NCBI GenBank assembly: GCA_964626565.1
Contig: CAZVFX010000008.1
Span: 1 to 64,000 of the forward strand
DNA from: CAZVFX01 sp964626565
GTDB lineage: Bacteria; Myxococcota_A; UBA9042; CAIXZC01
Reading direction: 5' to 3'
DNA: 64,000 bases
Part shown: in pieces, positions 25,145-33,802 of the stretch
Layout of the letters: each line of letters begins with the position of its first letter
Numbering within the stretch: position 1 is the first letter of the stretch
The notes under the pieces: generated by a model
Seen by the model: only the letters and a program-made list of their open reading frames with translations
Told to the model about the DNA's origin: nothing
Databases searched by the model: none
Program-made: the position numbers and the translations under genes

Positions 25145-26703
25145 GCCGATCACCGCAAGCTCTGGCGTGGCGATCGATACTTGCTCTGCTGCTGGCCGGT
25201 GCAGGCGTCTTCCCCGCCCTGGCCGGGCAGGGAGAAGTTACCCGCATTGCGATCCTGGTGGGCAACAACGTGGGGCAGCCGGGACACGCACCTCTCAAGT
25301 ACGCACAGGCAGACGCCCAGCGGTTCGGGAAGGTTCTCACAGAAGTAGGCGGTTTTCGGCCTGCTGACGTCCACTTGCTGGTTGGCGAAGATGAGGGAGC
25401 CCTCCAGCGAACACTCGCCGGCGTCTCCCGGCACGTTCTGTCGCTCGAGGAGGGGACCAAGGTTCTCCTCCTGTTCTACTTCTCCGGCCATTCGGGCGGC
25501 AAGTACCTGGAAATGGGGGCGGACGAAGTACCTTTCAAGAAGGTGCGCCGATGGATGGAGGAGTCGGGCGCTCAGGTGCGCATGGTGGTAGTTGACACCT
25601 GCCTCAGCGCCGAACTGGTTGGGATCAAGGGCATCCACCGTGCTCCTTCCTTCGATATCGACGTGCAAGGCGATCTGCAGACCGAAGGAACGGTGGTCCT
25701 CACGTCGACCGGCGCCGGTGAGGTTGCCCAGGAGACGGGTGACCTGGAAGGCTCCTATTTTACCCACCACATGGTGTCGGGGCTGTACGGCGCTGCCGAT
25801 GAAGATAATGACCTCAGCGTCACGCTGAAGGAGCTGTACCGGTACACCTACCGCAAGACTCTGGGCGACACCGTGGGCACCCTGGCAGGCACCCAACATC
25901 CCAGCTACGATGTGCGACTGGAAGGCAGAGGAGAGCTGGTCCTATCCACGGTGAATCGCAACGCTGCTGTGGTCTCCCTGCCCCGTGCCCTCAAAGGAGA
26001 GTTGTTTCTGGTCTCACTGCCTCAGAAGGTGGTCATTGCCGAGGTCGGCCACAAGGGAGACCGGGTGCGGCGCCTCTACGTAGCTGCGGGAGACTACGAG
26101 TTGTTTCTTCGGGCCGGCAAAGAGGTTCGCTCCGGCCGCCTGCGCCTTGAGGCAGGCGCTGAGCACCTGGTCTCACCCACCGACCTGACGGAAACCGAGG
26201 TCAGCATAGCAGCTCTCAGGGGCCCCCGACGCAGGCCAAAGTCAACGCTGTGGGCTGCCTACGGCCTGTCCGGCTGGTTCCTTCCCGAAATGGGGGCCCT
26301 GCACTCCGCCTCGCTGCTCTATGCACGGCGCTACCAGACCATCGACCTCCACCTGCGGCTGTCGTGGGGGATGTCCGCGGCCAACGGAAACCTCCTCGTC
26401 TACGATGTGAGCGCGCTGGAAGCCGGGGTCGCCGCACTATTCAGGTTTCCCTTCCCCGGCTTCGATCTGCTCGCCGGCCCCATCGCTGGCCTGTCCCGGT
26501 TGGTGCAGACCTCGGATGAGCTCAACGACCGCACTGCTTTCAGCCCCCTTGCCGGACTGCAGGCCGGCCTCGCAGCCCACCCCACCGAGTCCCTCTCGGT
26601 GCTGATGACCTGGGAATTTGACCTCTACCTGTTCGAACTCGACGGTAGCCTCCAAACCAACTTCGGCCCCAGGGGCACCCTGGGCGCCGGCTACCGATTT
26701 TAG
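25141..26703 (+). CDS. Caspase-like (C14) protease fused to a probable outer-membrane barrel
   Basis: 520 residues; the ATG overlaps the upstream stop (ATGA) after AAAGGAA. A signal peptide ends near ALAGQ (29-30). Residues about 33-260 are a caspase-fold domain: RIAILVGNN, catalytic His117 in FYFSGHSGG and Cys154 in VVVDTCLSAEL, then GSYFTHHMVSGL. A PEGA-like beta domain follows (about 275-350). The last 150 residues alternate hydrophobic and polar positions and end in GAGYRF, with the C-terminal Phe typical of outer-membrane barrels. If right, this is an exported caspase carried by its own barrel. The dyad is clear; the barrel is inferred from sequence pattern and C-terminal residue. It is co-expressed with an ECF sigma/anti-sigma pair. 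Confidence 0.85.
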   Translation: MSRSPQALAWRSILALLLAGAGVFPALAGQGEVTRIAILVGNNVGQPGHAPLKYAQADAQRFGKVLTEVGGFRPADVHLLVGEDEGALQRTLAGVSRHVLSLEEGTKVLLLFYFSGHSGGKYLEMGADEVPFKKVRRWMEESGAQVRMVVVDTCLSAELVGIKGIHRAPSFDIDVQGDLQTEGTVVLTSTGAGEVAQETGDLEGSYFTHHMVSGLYGAADEDNDLSVTLKELYRYTYRKTLGDTVGTLAGTQHPSYDVRLEGRGELVLSTVNRNAAVVSLPRALKGELFLVSLPQKVVIAEVGHKGDRVRRLYVAAGDYELFLRAGKEVRSGRLRLEAGAEHLVSPTDLTETEVSIAALRGPRRRPKSTLWAAYGLSGWFLPEMGALHSASLLYARRYQTIDLHLRLSWGMSAANGNLLVYDVSALEAGVAALFRFPFPGFDLLAGPIAGLSRLVQTSDELNDRTAFSPLAGLQAGLAAHPTESLSVLMTWEFDLYLFELDGSLQTNFGPRGTLGAGYRF

Positions 26704-26712
26704 GAGGAGACT

Positions 26713-28764
26713 ATGCGATCCATCGGCGCACCGATTCCGACGCTTGCCACAGCGGCGCTGCTGTTTGCCACCGCCTGCGGCGGCCTCTTTAGCGAAAGCG
26801 AAGTATCCACGACCACCACGGTTGGACCCGACGGAGCAGTGATCACCTTTAGAGACATGGAAATAGAGATCCCCGCTGGAGCGCTGGACCATGAAATTGA
26901 CCTGAAAATACTCCTGTACGAGAAGGGGCCTGAAGGCAACCTTGGCGAGGCCTACCTGTTCAAGCCTGAAGGAATCGGCTTCGACGCGCCGGTGACCATT
27001 TCGATCCAGGTCGACGAGGCGATCGTCCCGGAAGGGGCAGCTTCCGATGATCTGGCCCTCGCGTGGGAGGCGGGCGGGGCATGGGTCCCGGTTACAGGCA
27101 GCTTGTTCATTTCAAGCGGCAGCACGGTGACGGGCCAGACCACCCACCTGAGCGCATGGGCCGCCCTGCCCACGAACTCGGTGGAGAAAACTCCCTGGCT
27201 GACTCTCAAACTCTTCGGGCCGCCCCCCACCGCCGACGGCCCACTCCCCGGTTTTGCCGAATGCAAGTATACGAAGATCTGCTACGAAACCCGGGAGAGC
27301 ACTGCGCTGAAAGGATGCCTGACATCGCCTTTCGAGGGAACGGTGCTGGACGCCCCCGCCCTCCCCATCGGAGGAGAGGTGCGAGTGGTGGTAGAGTGTC
27401 ATGCGGAGCCCGGCATCAGCAAAAACACTGCACCGGTGTCGAAAGGCAGGACCCCGTTCCTGCAGTACGACCCGGACGAACCCTCCCAGGAAGCGTGGGT
27501 GTGCATGGCCCCGCCCGGGACCTTCGCATCAACCTGCAGCAATCCGGTAGACCCGGGGGAGCCTTGCCCGGCCTCACAGCCTGCAGCCCCGCGGTACGGC
27601 GCTACCCTCACCAGCCTTGGTGACGGAACTGTGCTGATCGCCGGGGGGACAGACCTCGGGGAAGGATGCGGCGACTGGACCGGCCTGGGTGGGGGGGGCT
27701 GCCTCGCCGGCGTCAACTCGAGCGCAGAGATCTACGACCCCGCACTTGGCACCTTCTCGATGCTCGCAGAAGACTCCTCAGGAGCGCTGGCGAGTCCGCG
27801 CACCTTCGCCGCGGGCGTCACTCTGCCCGACGGACGGAGCGCAATCTTCGGCGGAATGACCGACGCTGCCCCCCTGAACAGCGTGGAGATCTACGACCCG
27901 GTCACCGGCACCTTCTCCGTCGGTCCGCCCATGAGTGAAACCAGAGTCTACCACACTGCCACCCTCTTTTCGGGCGCTCAAGGTGGACTGGTGCTGCTCG
28001 CAGGCGGCTTCGGCAGCGGGCCCGCGACATGGGAGATATGGTCCCCCTCAGACGGCGTTTCGGTCACCGGGTATCTCAACGAAGCCAGATACCACCATAC
28101 GGCCACGCCGGTGTTGAACAAAGTCGACCTAAACGCGCGAGAAGTTGTGCTGATTGCGGGCGGAGAAAACGACGACTCCGGAGGGACGGTGCTGACCGAC
28201 TTGGAGATCTTCGACCTGAATGCCCAGGCAATCCAGTCTGAGCAACCTTCCCTGTGCAGCAACCAGAGCATCGAAAGCCCCGCTCCCGCACCCAAAACGA
28301 TGCATGCAGCCGCATTCGTGCCCCAGCGACACTTCGTCTACATCGCAGGCGGGTTCAGCGACAAGGGTCATTCAAACCCAACCAGGGACATATGCGTCTG
28401 GCATACGACCCAGGAGAAGTGGCAAGGAGAGGCGGGGAAGTTCATGTTCTCCCAAGGGCGCGCGGCGCTGACCGCCACCGCCCTGCCCGGCAACGTGGTA
28501 CTCTTTGCAGGCGGACTCACAGGGACCAATGGAAATCTGACGCCACCGCCACACATTGATTTTTTGTTCGAATACCTCAACGAAAACGGCGAAACAGTGG
28601 TGGACATCGGCCCGGATAACCAGTTTGCCATACTCATGCACACACCCCGGTGGGCGCACCGAGCCATCCTCACCGACGACGGCAGAGTGCTCTTCGTCGG
28701 CGGACTCACCGGGTCCGCCTCCATCCCTCAGGTCGTCATAGACTCAGAGGTCTTCTACCCCTAG
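26713..28764 (+). CDS. Kelch-repeat lipoprotein with ZU5-like N-terminal domain
   Basis: 683 residues; the ATG follows AGGAGG by 5 nt, 9 bp after the caspase stop. The lipobox is ATAC (Cys22). Residues about 40-160 look like a ZU5-type beta domain (ITFRDMEIEIPAGAL, then FDAPVTISIQVDEA). About residues 285-680 hold five or six Kelch blades with the GG and Y/W signatures, for example VLIAGG, AIFGGMTD, EIYDPVTGTF and VLLAGGF, forming a propeller. It is the last gene of the ECF operon. It is probably an anchored binding platform at the cell surface or in the periplasm, perhaps a partner or substrate of the caspase-like protein; that is inference. Confidence 0.85.
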   Translation: MRSIGAPIPTLATAALLFATACGGLFSESEVSTTTTVGPDGAVITFRDMEIEIPAGALDHEIDLKILLYEKGPEGNLGEAYLFKPEGIGFDAPVTISIQVDEAIVPEGAASDDLALAWEAGGAWVPVTGSLFISSGSTVTGQTTHLSAWAALPTNSVEKTPWLTLKLFGPPPTADGPLPGFAECKYTKICYETRESTALKGCLTSPFEGTVLDAPALPIGGEVRVVVECHAEPGISKNTAPVSKGRTPFLQYDPDEPSQEAWVCMAPPGTFASTCSNPVDPGEPCPASQPAAPRYGATLTSLGDGTVLIAGGTDLGEGCGDWTGLGGGGCLAGVNSSAEIYDPALGTFSMLAEDSSGALASPRTFAAGVTLPDGRSAIFGGMTDAAPLNSVEIYDPVTGTFSVGPPMSETRVYHTATLFSGAQGGLVLLAGGFGSGPATWEIWSPSDGVSVTGYLNEARYHHTATPVLNKVDLNAREVVLIAGGENDDSGGTVLTDLEIFDLNAQAIQSEQPSLCSNQSIESPAPAPKTMHAAAFVPQRHFVYIAGGFSDKGHSNPTRDICVWHTTQEKWQGEAGKFMFSQGRAALTATALPGNVVLFAGGLTGTNGNLTPPPHIDFLFEYLNENGETVVDIGPDNQFAILMHTPRWAHRAILTDDGRVLFVGGLTGSASIPQVVIDSEVFYP

Positions 28765-28765
28765 G

Positions 28766-28791
28766 GCACAGCAGAAGACCGCCTGCTGTGC
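28766..28791 (+). terminator. 9-bp hairpin just after the Kelch stop codon
   Basis: GCACAGCAG, an 8-nt loop, then CTGCTGTGC: a perfect 9-bp stem beginning 2 nt after the TAG that ends the ECF operon. No T run follows, so it may stop transcription inefficiently or protect the 3' end. Confidence 0.45.
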
Positions 28792-28799
28792 AACTCAAG

Positions 28800-28867
28800 C
28801 CACGTCCTGAGCAAGGCAACCCCACGTCCTGAGCGAAGCCCGCCCGTCGACGCCAGCTCCTCTGGCG
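28800..28867. repeat. Short direct repeat and hairpin in intergenic DNA
   Basis: CCACGTCCTGAGC occurs at 28800-28812 and again at 28822-28834. A small hairpin, CGCCAG-CTCCT-CTGGCG, lies at 28851-28867. No gene is supported between 28765 and 29358. These pieces and the element at 28969 are what the gap holds. Confidence 0.5.
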
Positions 28868-28968
28868 GGCGCGCCGTGAGCAGAGTTGTGCGTCGTACCT
28901 CCCGCTATGTCAAAGTGCCTACGGCACCCTGCAGCCCGATCCCGGGACCTGACTACAAAGCAACCGGC

Positions 28969-29155
28969 ACTAAGCCTGCATTTGTCACCGGACGACGTGA
29001 CGAGGACGACAGTCTGTTTGCAGATTTGGTCAGCACGGACCGAAGATTCGGCAGGCGTGGCAGTAGTCACGTCGAGGAGGCAGCAGGGAGTACGGGCCGA
29101 AGATGCGGGCAGAATGACGGTCGCAGTAGGCGGCTGGTGAGAAATGCAGGCTAGT
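28969..29155. mobile_element. MITE-like 187-bp element with terminal inverted repeats
   Basis: The left end (28969-28994, ACTAAGCCTGCATTTGTCAC...) matches the reverse complement of the right end (29131-29155, ACTAGCCTGCATTTCTCACC...) over about 25 bp, with one gap and four mismatches. The interior has no convincing coding frame and contains an imperfect direct repeat (CCGAAGATTCGGCAG and CCGAAGATGCGGGCAG). Small size, coding-free interior and paired ends fit a non-autonomous insertion sequence derivative. I see no target-site duplication and no second copy in the window. Confidence 0.6.
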
Positions 29156-29266
29156 ACTTATCGGGAGTTGGGTTGCCGGGTGTCCAAAAAAAGTGCACTT
29201 GGGCGCCATTTTTCTGCGGTTCCGGCCTGTTGGTGGTCATTTTGCCTCTATTGGCGGGGTGCGTTG

Positions 29267-29295
29267 TTGCTCCGGCGGGTTCGGAAGGTTACAAT
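29267..29295 (+). promoter_or_regulatory. Promoter for the LSm-like/barrel gene
   Basis: TTGCTC, 17 nt, then TACAAT, 63 bp before the ATG at 29359. Its place inside a possible upstream TTG extension of the frame argues for the later start. The remaining spacer from 29156 to 29358 shows nothing else I can support. Confidence 0.45.
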
Positions 29296-29358
29296 GGTCG
29301 GGTAGCAGTAAACCGATGGGCGGAAGAAATGCGGGAAGGTACCGGCCCGGAGTGGTCG

Positions 29359-30273
29359 ATGAGATGCGGTGTGGCCGTGGCTTCGTTGGTGCTGGTGGTA
29401 TGTGGCGGCGTGGCCGCGGCGCACGGCGAAGAGGGATACGATATCCGCGCCAAACTGCAGGTGACCAGCCCTGGCCACGTGCATCTCCTGACTCTAAAGG
29501 ATGGTTCCCTGGTAGCGGGGCGAATCTGGGAGTTGAAGGACCACGTGGTGCTTGTGGAGTCAGGCGAGGGCGTCGAGGAGATCTCCTTGGAGGAGGTCGA
29601 AAGCGTGGACATCGTAACCAGGGAAGAGTTGGCGGAACGCAGGCAAGGAGCGCATTCGCAGCGAGCGCCCAGGGAGCCGGCAGCAGTCGACAATCCCCAC
29701 CGTTCTCACATGCTCTTCACTCAGACGGGTCGAATGATGAAGCAGGGAGAGGGCTACCTGTATGCCAGCGCTCCTGTCATTCTTCCGCTTGTGGTTGGGC
29801 TCGACTACGGGGTCACCGATTTCCTGAGTGTGAGCGCGGGCCTGATACCGCCTTACTGGATGCATCATACGCCCGCATACTCCCGGGTGAAACTCGGCAC
29901 ACATCTGGCGAAGTATCTGGACGTGGCCGGAAGTATCTACCTCTGGTTTTCGCAATCCGAGGCCGCGCTGTTCGCCCAGGAAACTCTGTCCATCGGTCCA
30001 CCAAGCGGACACCTGACCTTGGGGGTGCTGCAAAGACTGGCACCGTACGGCCGCGTCATCTCGGCCCTGACCGTCGGCTTTGAACTGCCGATCGTGAGAG
30101 GGGCGTCTCTATTGGGTGAGGCGTTGCTGTCTCCGGCTGATGAAGAAATCCCCTTTGTAATCGGATTCCGAGCAGCAGGTCAGGGGCTGTGCTTCGAGTT
30201 CAGCGTCACGACCTTCGAGAATGACTCAAAGATCCCCGTTCTGCCCATTACCTCCTTGTACCTGGATTTCTGA
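29359..30273 (+). CDS. Exported protein: LSm/SH3-like domain plus beta-barrel-like C terminus
   Basis: 304 residues from the ATG at 29359 (GGAG 6 nt upstream), which starts a signal peptide (VAVASLVLVVCGGVAAAHG). A TTG at 29173 would give a longer frame with a second lipobox-like stretch (LPLLAGC), but it would span a good promoter. Residues about 40-90 have the small-barrel pattern LTLKDGSLVAGRIWELKDHV ... ISLEEVESVDIV, like LSm/SH3-type modules seen in exported proteins. The rest has strand-like segments (PLVVGLDYGVTDFLSVSAGL, VISALTVGFELPIV) and ends in Phe, suggesting an outer-membrane barrel. Function unknown. Confidence 0.65.
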   Translation: MRCGVAVASLVLVVCGGVAAAHGEEGYDIRAKLQVTSPGHVHLLTLKDGSLVAGRIWELKDHVVLVESGEGVEEISLEEVESVDIVTREELAERRQGAHSQRAPREPAAVDNPHRSHMLFTQTGRMMKQGEGYLYASAPVILPLVVGLDYGVTDFLSVSAGLIPPYWMHHTPAYSRVKLGTHLAKYLDVAGSIYLWFSQSEAALFAQETLSIGPPSGHLTLGVLQRLAPYGRVISALTVGFELPIVRGASLLGEALLSPADEEIPFVIGFRAAGQGLCFEFSVTTFENDSKIPVLPITSLYLDF

Positions 30274-30303
30274 GCACAGGGCGTCGGACCAGCCACACGC
30301 CTT

Positions 30304-32076
30304 CTACTGCCAGAAGATCAACCACGAGCTCATGTGGATCTGGGCTCCGAAGCCCTGAGGCTGGGGCGCGGGCTGCGGGTCGTAGTCGTTGCCTTTGTAG
30401 AGCGCCTTGTATTCGATGAGGTTCTCCCCCGAGACTAGTGAGTTGGTGATGTCCGCGTAGAACGGCTTCACTTCCAGGCCGGGGCACCAGCCGCCCCGGC
30501 CGATGGGCCAGGTGCCGAACTGGTTGGGGATCGTCCCGTCCTCGATCTGAAGCTGGCACCCTCCCGACGTACCTGCCATGGGGTGGGACTTTTTGTATTC
30601 GTCGGCGCCGTTGAGCGTGAAGTGATGGGTGTGGTTGCAAAACTCCGCGCAGTTGGCCACGTCCGACCCCCACCCGTGGCCGCTGATAATTGCATACACG
30701 TCCACCCGTTTCACGCCGTCAGGCGTTTCAAAGGTGATGGGCGCTTTGGAAGGGTTGTAGCCGAGGTTGAACGGTCCACCGCCCCACAGCCACTGTGCCT
30801 CGGTGGGCCGGATACCCTTGTCCCGGTTGGACAGCTTGATGTGGAAATCGATGAGATAGCTCTGGCCGCTGGCGTCGAACTCCAGGGTGCGGGTGCCTCC
30901 TTCCTGCAGGAACGCCAGCCCCTGCGTCACATCATGCACCCACCGCCCCTCCCGGTGATAGGTAGTTATCCAGCGGGCCAGCTCCACGCTGCAATCACCC
31001 GGGTCATCCGGCAGGCAGAGGAACACGTGGGACTTGTAATCCCACTCTCCGCAGTTGTCGTCCTTGTGATCCTTGCATCCCATGGTCAGGTCGAATTCCA
31101 AGTGGTCGAAGCCGGCCATGGTATCCGCATCAGGAAACTCGACCTCTATCTTCTGCTTGCCTCCGAACTGCACCTGATCGATAACGGTGACCACCGTGGG
31201 CGGGTACAGCTCGTCCGCGGCCGCGATCTCGTGCTCCCGTTTCCACTCGAAGTTGAACGCACGGGCCTGATAAGTCAGATGAAACAGTTGGGCCGTAGCA
31301 TTCTGCAGAAGCACCGGCATGAGCAGCCCAACCTCCCTTAACCGCTGGAAGCGGTCGATGCCGAAGGCGAAGAAACCGTAGTTCTTGACCACGTCCGATA
31401 CCCAGTTATCCAGGTCGTAAGCGTTGACCGGTACGTAGTGCAGGCGGTCCTGCCAGTACGCTTCCTTGGCAGCACCCAACTCAGCCAGCTCGCCATCGAT
31501 CCTCTCCTTCAACTGGGTGACATCCTGCTCCGCGGTGTTGTTGTATGACAGGTAGAAATAATGGACGTTCTGAGGGCCATTGCCCAACATCTGCTTGACG
31601 GGAGACTCCCACAACTCAGCAGAGTAGGCTTTACCCTGCGCCTTGAACACGAAGAAATAGCTGTCCTGGCCCAGCGACCACTCCTGCTGAAAGTCCCAAT
31701 CGCCGGCAAGGGTGGGCAGCACGAAGGGGGCGGCTGTTTCCCACGAATTCACTCCATACGGCCCCTCGGAAAAAGGCAACGCGTCAGGGGGCGGCGGCTC
31801 AACTGTGTCCTCCACGACCTCCGCGACCAACTCCGGCTGCACGTCTTCGAGGGTCAATTCGGCCACGGTCTCCGGAAGTGGTCCGGGATCCGGGACCCCG
31901 ATCTTGTCGGCCACCGTATCTTCCAACACACGATTGTCCGGAATCACTTCGGCCACACCCCGCGCCTCGGCGAGGTCCTGAGGCGCGGCCTCAGGTTTGG
32001 CGTCATCACCCCCACCACTTCCGCCACATCCTGCCAGCAGACCCGCGATACAGACAGTCAACCAGATCTTCGACAT
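30304..32076 (-). CDS. PNGase F-like lipoprotein (peptide-N-glycosidase F-related)
   Basis: 590 residues from the ATG at 32076 (AGGAGG 7 nt upstream), which begins a lipoprotein signal (CIAGLLAGC). An acidic, Pro-rich linker of about 100 residues follows. The C-terminal 300 residues show the two-domain jelly-roll pattern of the N-glycanase F family: LEFDLTMGCKDH, CGEWDYKSHVFLC, and later ISGHGWG, then NCAEFCNHTHHFTLNG. PNGase F cleaves N-glycans from asparagine. This copy would be displayed on the outer membrane. Family membership rests on these spaced Cys/Trp/His motifs; catalytic Asp/Glu residues cannot be assigned by eye. Confidence 0.75.
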   Translation of the reverse strand: MSKIWLTVCIAGLLAGCGGSGGGDDAKPEAAPQDLAEARGVAEVIPDNRVLEDTVADKIGVPDPGPLPETVAELTLEDVQPELVAEVVEDTVEPPPPDALPFSEGPYGVNSWETAAPFVLPTLAGDWDFQQEWSLGQDSYFFVFKAQGKAYSAELWESPVKQMLGNGPQNVHYFYLSYNNTAEQDVTQLKERIDGELAELGAAKEAYWQDRLHYVPVNAYDLDNWVSDVVKNYGFFAFGIDRFQRLREVGLLMPVLLQNATAQLFHLTYQARAFNFEWKREHEIAAADELYPPTVVTVIDQVQFGGKQKIEVEFPDADTMAGFDHLEFDLTMGCKDHKDDNCGEWDYKSHVFLCLPDDPGDCSVELARWITTYHREGRWVHDVTQGLAFLQEGGTRTLEFDASGQSYLIDFHIKLSNRDKGIRPTEAQWLWGGGPFNLGYNPSKAPITFETPDGVKRVDVYAIISGHGWGSDVANCAEFCNHTHHFTLNGADEYKKSHPMAGTSGGCQLQIEDGTIPNQFGTWPIGRGGWCPGLEVKPFYADITNSLVSGENLIEYKALYKGNDYDPQPAPQPQGFGAQIHMSSWLIFWQ

Positions 32077-32104
32077 TGTCCAACCTCCTGTTGCGACAAC
32101 AACC

Positions 32105-32133
32105 AGAGTAGTCTTTCGGGCGGCCAAAAACAA
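32105..32133 (-). promoter_or_regulatory. Promoter for the PNGase F-like gene
   Basis: On the minus strand TTGTTT, 17 nt, then TACTCT, 29 bp upstream of the ATG. Moderate match. Confidence 0.35.
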
Positions 32134-32181
32134 GTCGCCACGGCCCGCCCGCGTTGCCTCAACTTCGAAGGGCCGCGGCCC

Positions 32182-33642
32182 CTACTCGATGCACCCGTTG
32201 TTACCGGGGCCGCGGGATGTTGGCCAGGTGGTGGAGGGGGAGGTGTAGTCGGGGGCGACCAGGCCCAGGCTCCTTCCGTCGCAGGCGACGGCGATGACGC
32301 CGTTGGGCAAGGGGGTGGAGAAGCCGAAGGTGGAGCAGGCCATGGTCCAGGAGCGGTGGACGTAAGCGCCGGGTGATTCGTTGAGGGCTGGAATACTGTC
32401 CGCGGAGACGGCGAAAGTGAGCTTGTGGACACCGTCCCCGGTGATGGCCGCCACCGCCCCTCTGTCTTCCCGCAGCAGCGAAGCTCGGGCGGGACCATCG
32501 ACGAACTTGGCCACAACCACGGGCTTCGGGTGTATGAACGATACGTAGAAGACAGTTCCATCCCGGCCCGCCAGGTACACCCGTGATTCGGTCCCTACTT
32601 TGCTGACCATGGGCGGCAGCTCGATGGGGAGCATGGCGCCGTCCGCGGGAGCCGTGCTTTGCCAGTGGAGAACCGCGAGGTCGTTCTCCGCATCCGCGAA
32701 AAGGGCGTGGACTACCCCACTGCGGGTGGCCACGTACACCTTAGGCTTCGCGTCCGCGGCCAGGCCCGCGATGGGCTCGGGGAAGGGAGAATCGGGGTAA
32801 ACCCAGCGCTCCGACAGGTGTCCTTTTTCATCCACAACATCGTAAGCCATATCCGCACCAGCCAACCGGCTGCCACCTTCCACCGGCAGGACGGCCAGCC
32901 CGAGGCTCTTGAAGATCACGGGCCCTATCTCAGGCGCCAGGTTGCCAAAGGCAGGGAGTTCGCCGACGCTGAAAGGAATTCCGGACTTCCCCGCGGGGAT
33001 CGCATACAAAAAGTCGTCGGACTGGCCCGACACCTGCGCGTAGGCGGACCCGCCGGCGCAGAGCGTGACAGCTCCCTTGACGGCTGCGCCGCTTTCGGCC
33101 AGGTCTACTAGTTCGCCGGACTCGGTGGCAGACTTGCCGTCAGCATGAAACAGCGCGACCCCCTGCGCGGTGGCCAACGCGGACATTCCGTCGGTGGAAA
33201 CCGCGGGAACCGGCAGCATCCCCGCGTCCAATGCCGACGCGTCGGCCATCACTTCGGAGCGCCACTGCAACTCCCCTTGTGCGGACACCTTTACCAGGTC
33301 CAGGCCTCCGGCGTCGGTGCGCACCGAGTACAGAAAGCTCTCTCCCGGTGCGACGGTAGGGGAAGACACTTCGTCGCCTTCCTTATCCCGGGTCCACACC
33401 AGGCATCCCTTCTGAGGCGGTGCGGAATCGCTCATGTCGCAGCAGGTTCCACCCTCCCCGTTGCACAACGGCAGGAGGTATGCGAGAGAGTGATGGAAGC
33501 AAAGGCCATCGACGCAAGCCGACAGTTCCACCGGGCACTCCTTTGCTATACCGCAGGTCGGCAGATCGGCCTCCCGGTAGCACGAAGCGAGACAGCCCGC
33601 AAAGAGGGCAACGAGTATGAAGCTTGCTGACATCCGAACCAT
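32182..33642 (-). CDS. Lipoprotein with propeller-like repeats
   Basis: 486 residues from the ATG at 33642; another ATG lies three codons later and neither has a strong ribosome site. The lipobox is either LFAGC or LASC. Next comes a Cys-rich module (CGIAKECPVELSACVDGLC, CNGEGGTCCD) typical of secreted myxobacterial-type proteins. The remainder has repeated PQQ-like or WD-like blades (PTVAPGESFLYSVRTDAGGLDLVKV, PAVSTDGMSALATAQGVALFH). It lies 105 bp upstream of the PNGase F-like gene on the same strand. It probably binds something at the cell surface; no catalytic motif is visible. Confidence 0.65.
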   Translation of the reverse strand: MVRMSASFILVALFAGCLASCYREADLPTCGIAKECPVELSACVDGLCFHHSLAYLLPLCNGEGGTCCDMSDSAPPQKGCLVWTRDKEGDEVSSPTVAPGESFLYSVRTDAGGLDLVKVSAQGELQWRSEVMADASALDAGMLPVPAVSTDGMSALATAQGVALFHADGKSATESGELVDLAESGAAVKGAVTLCAGGSAYAQVSGQSDDFLYAIPAGKSGIPFSVGELPAFGNLAPEIGPVIFKSLGLAVLPVEGGSRLAGADMAYDVVDEKGHLSERWVYPDSPFPEPIAGLAADAKPKVYVATRSGVVHALFADAENDLAVLHWQSTAPADGAMLPIELPPMVSKVGTESRVYLAGRDGTVFYVSFIHPKPVVVAKFVDGPARASLLREDRGAVAAITGDGVHKLTFAVSADSIPALNESPGAYVHRSWTMACSTFGFSTPLPNGVIAVACDGRSLGLVAPDYTSPSTTWPTSRGPGNNGCIE

Positions 33643-33748
33643 GATTTCAAAATAGACCGGTCGCAGGGCGCAGTCAAAAGAAATGGTCGAAAATGGGCGA
33701 TGGTTGCTGGACGATGCTCGACGATGCGGTGCGACGGCTACTTCAAGA

Positions 33749-33777
33749 TTGATCACAGGTGGCGGATCGGTTATTCT
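33749..33777 (+). promoter_or_regulatory. Promoter for glycogen phosphorylase
   Basis: TTGATC, 17 nt, then TATTCT, 25 bp upstream of the ATG at 33803. Confidence 0.45.
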
Positions 33778-33802
33778 TGCCGCCCTTGTAAAGGAGACGG
33801 CA

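Noticed and set aside
29173..29358. Longer TTG start with a second lipoprotein-like signal for the gene at 29359
   Set aside because: It would contain a good promoter (29267-29295), lacks a ribosome site, and is followed by a second complete signal peptide.
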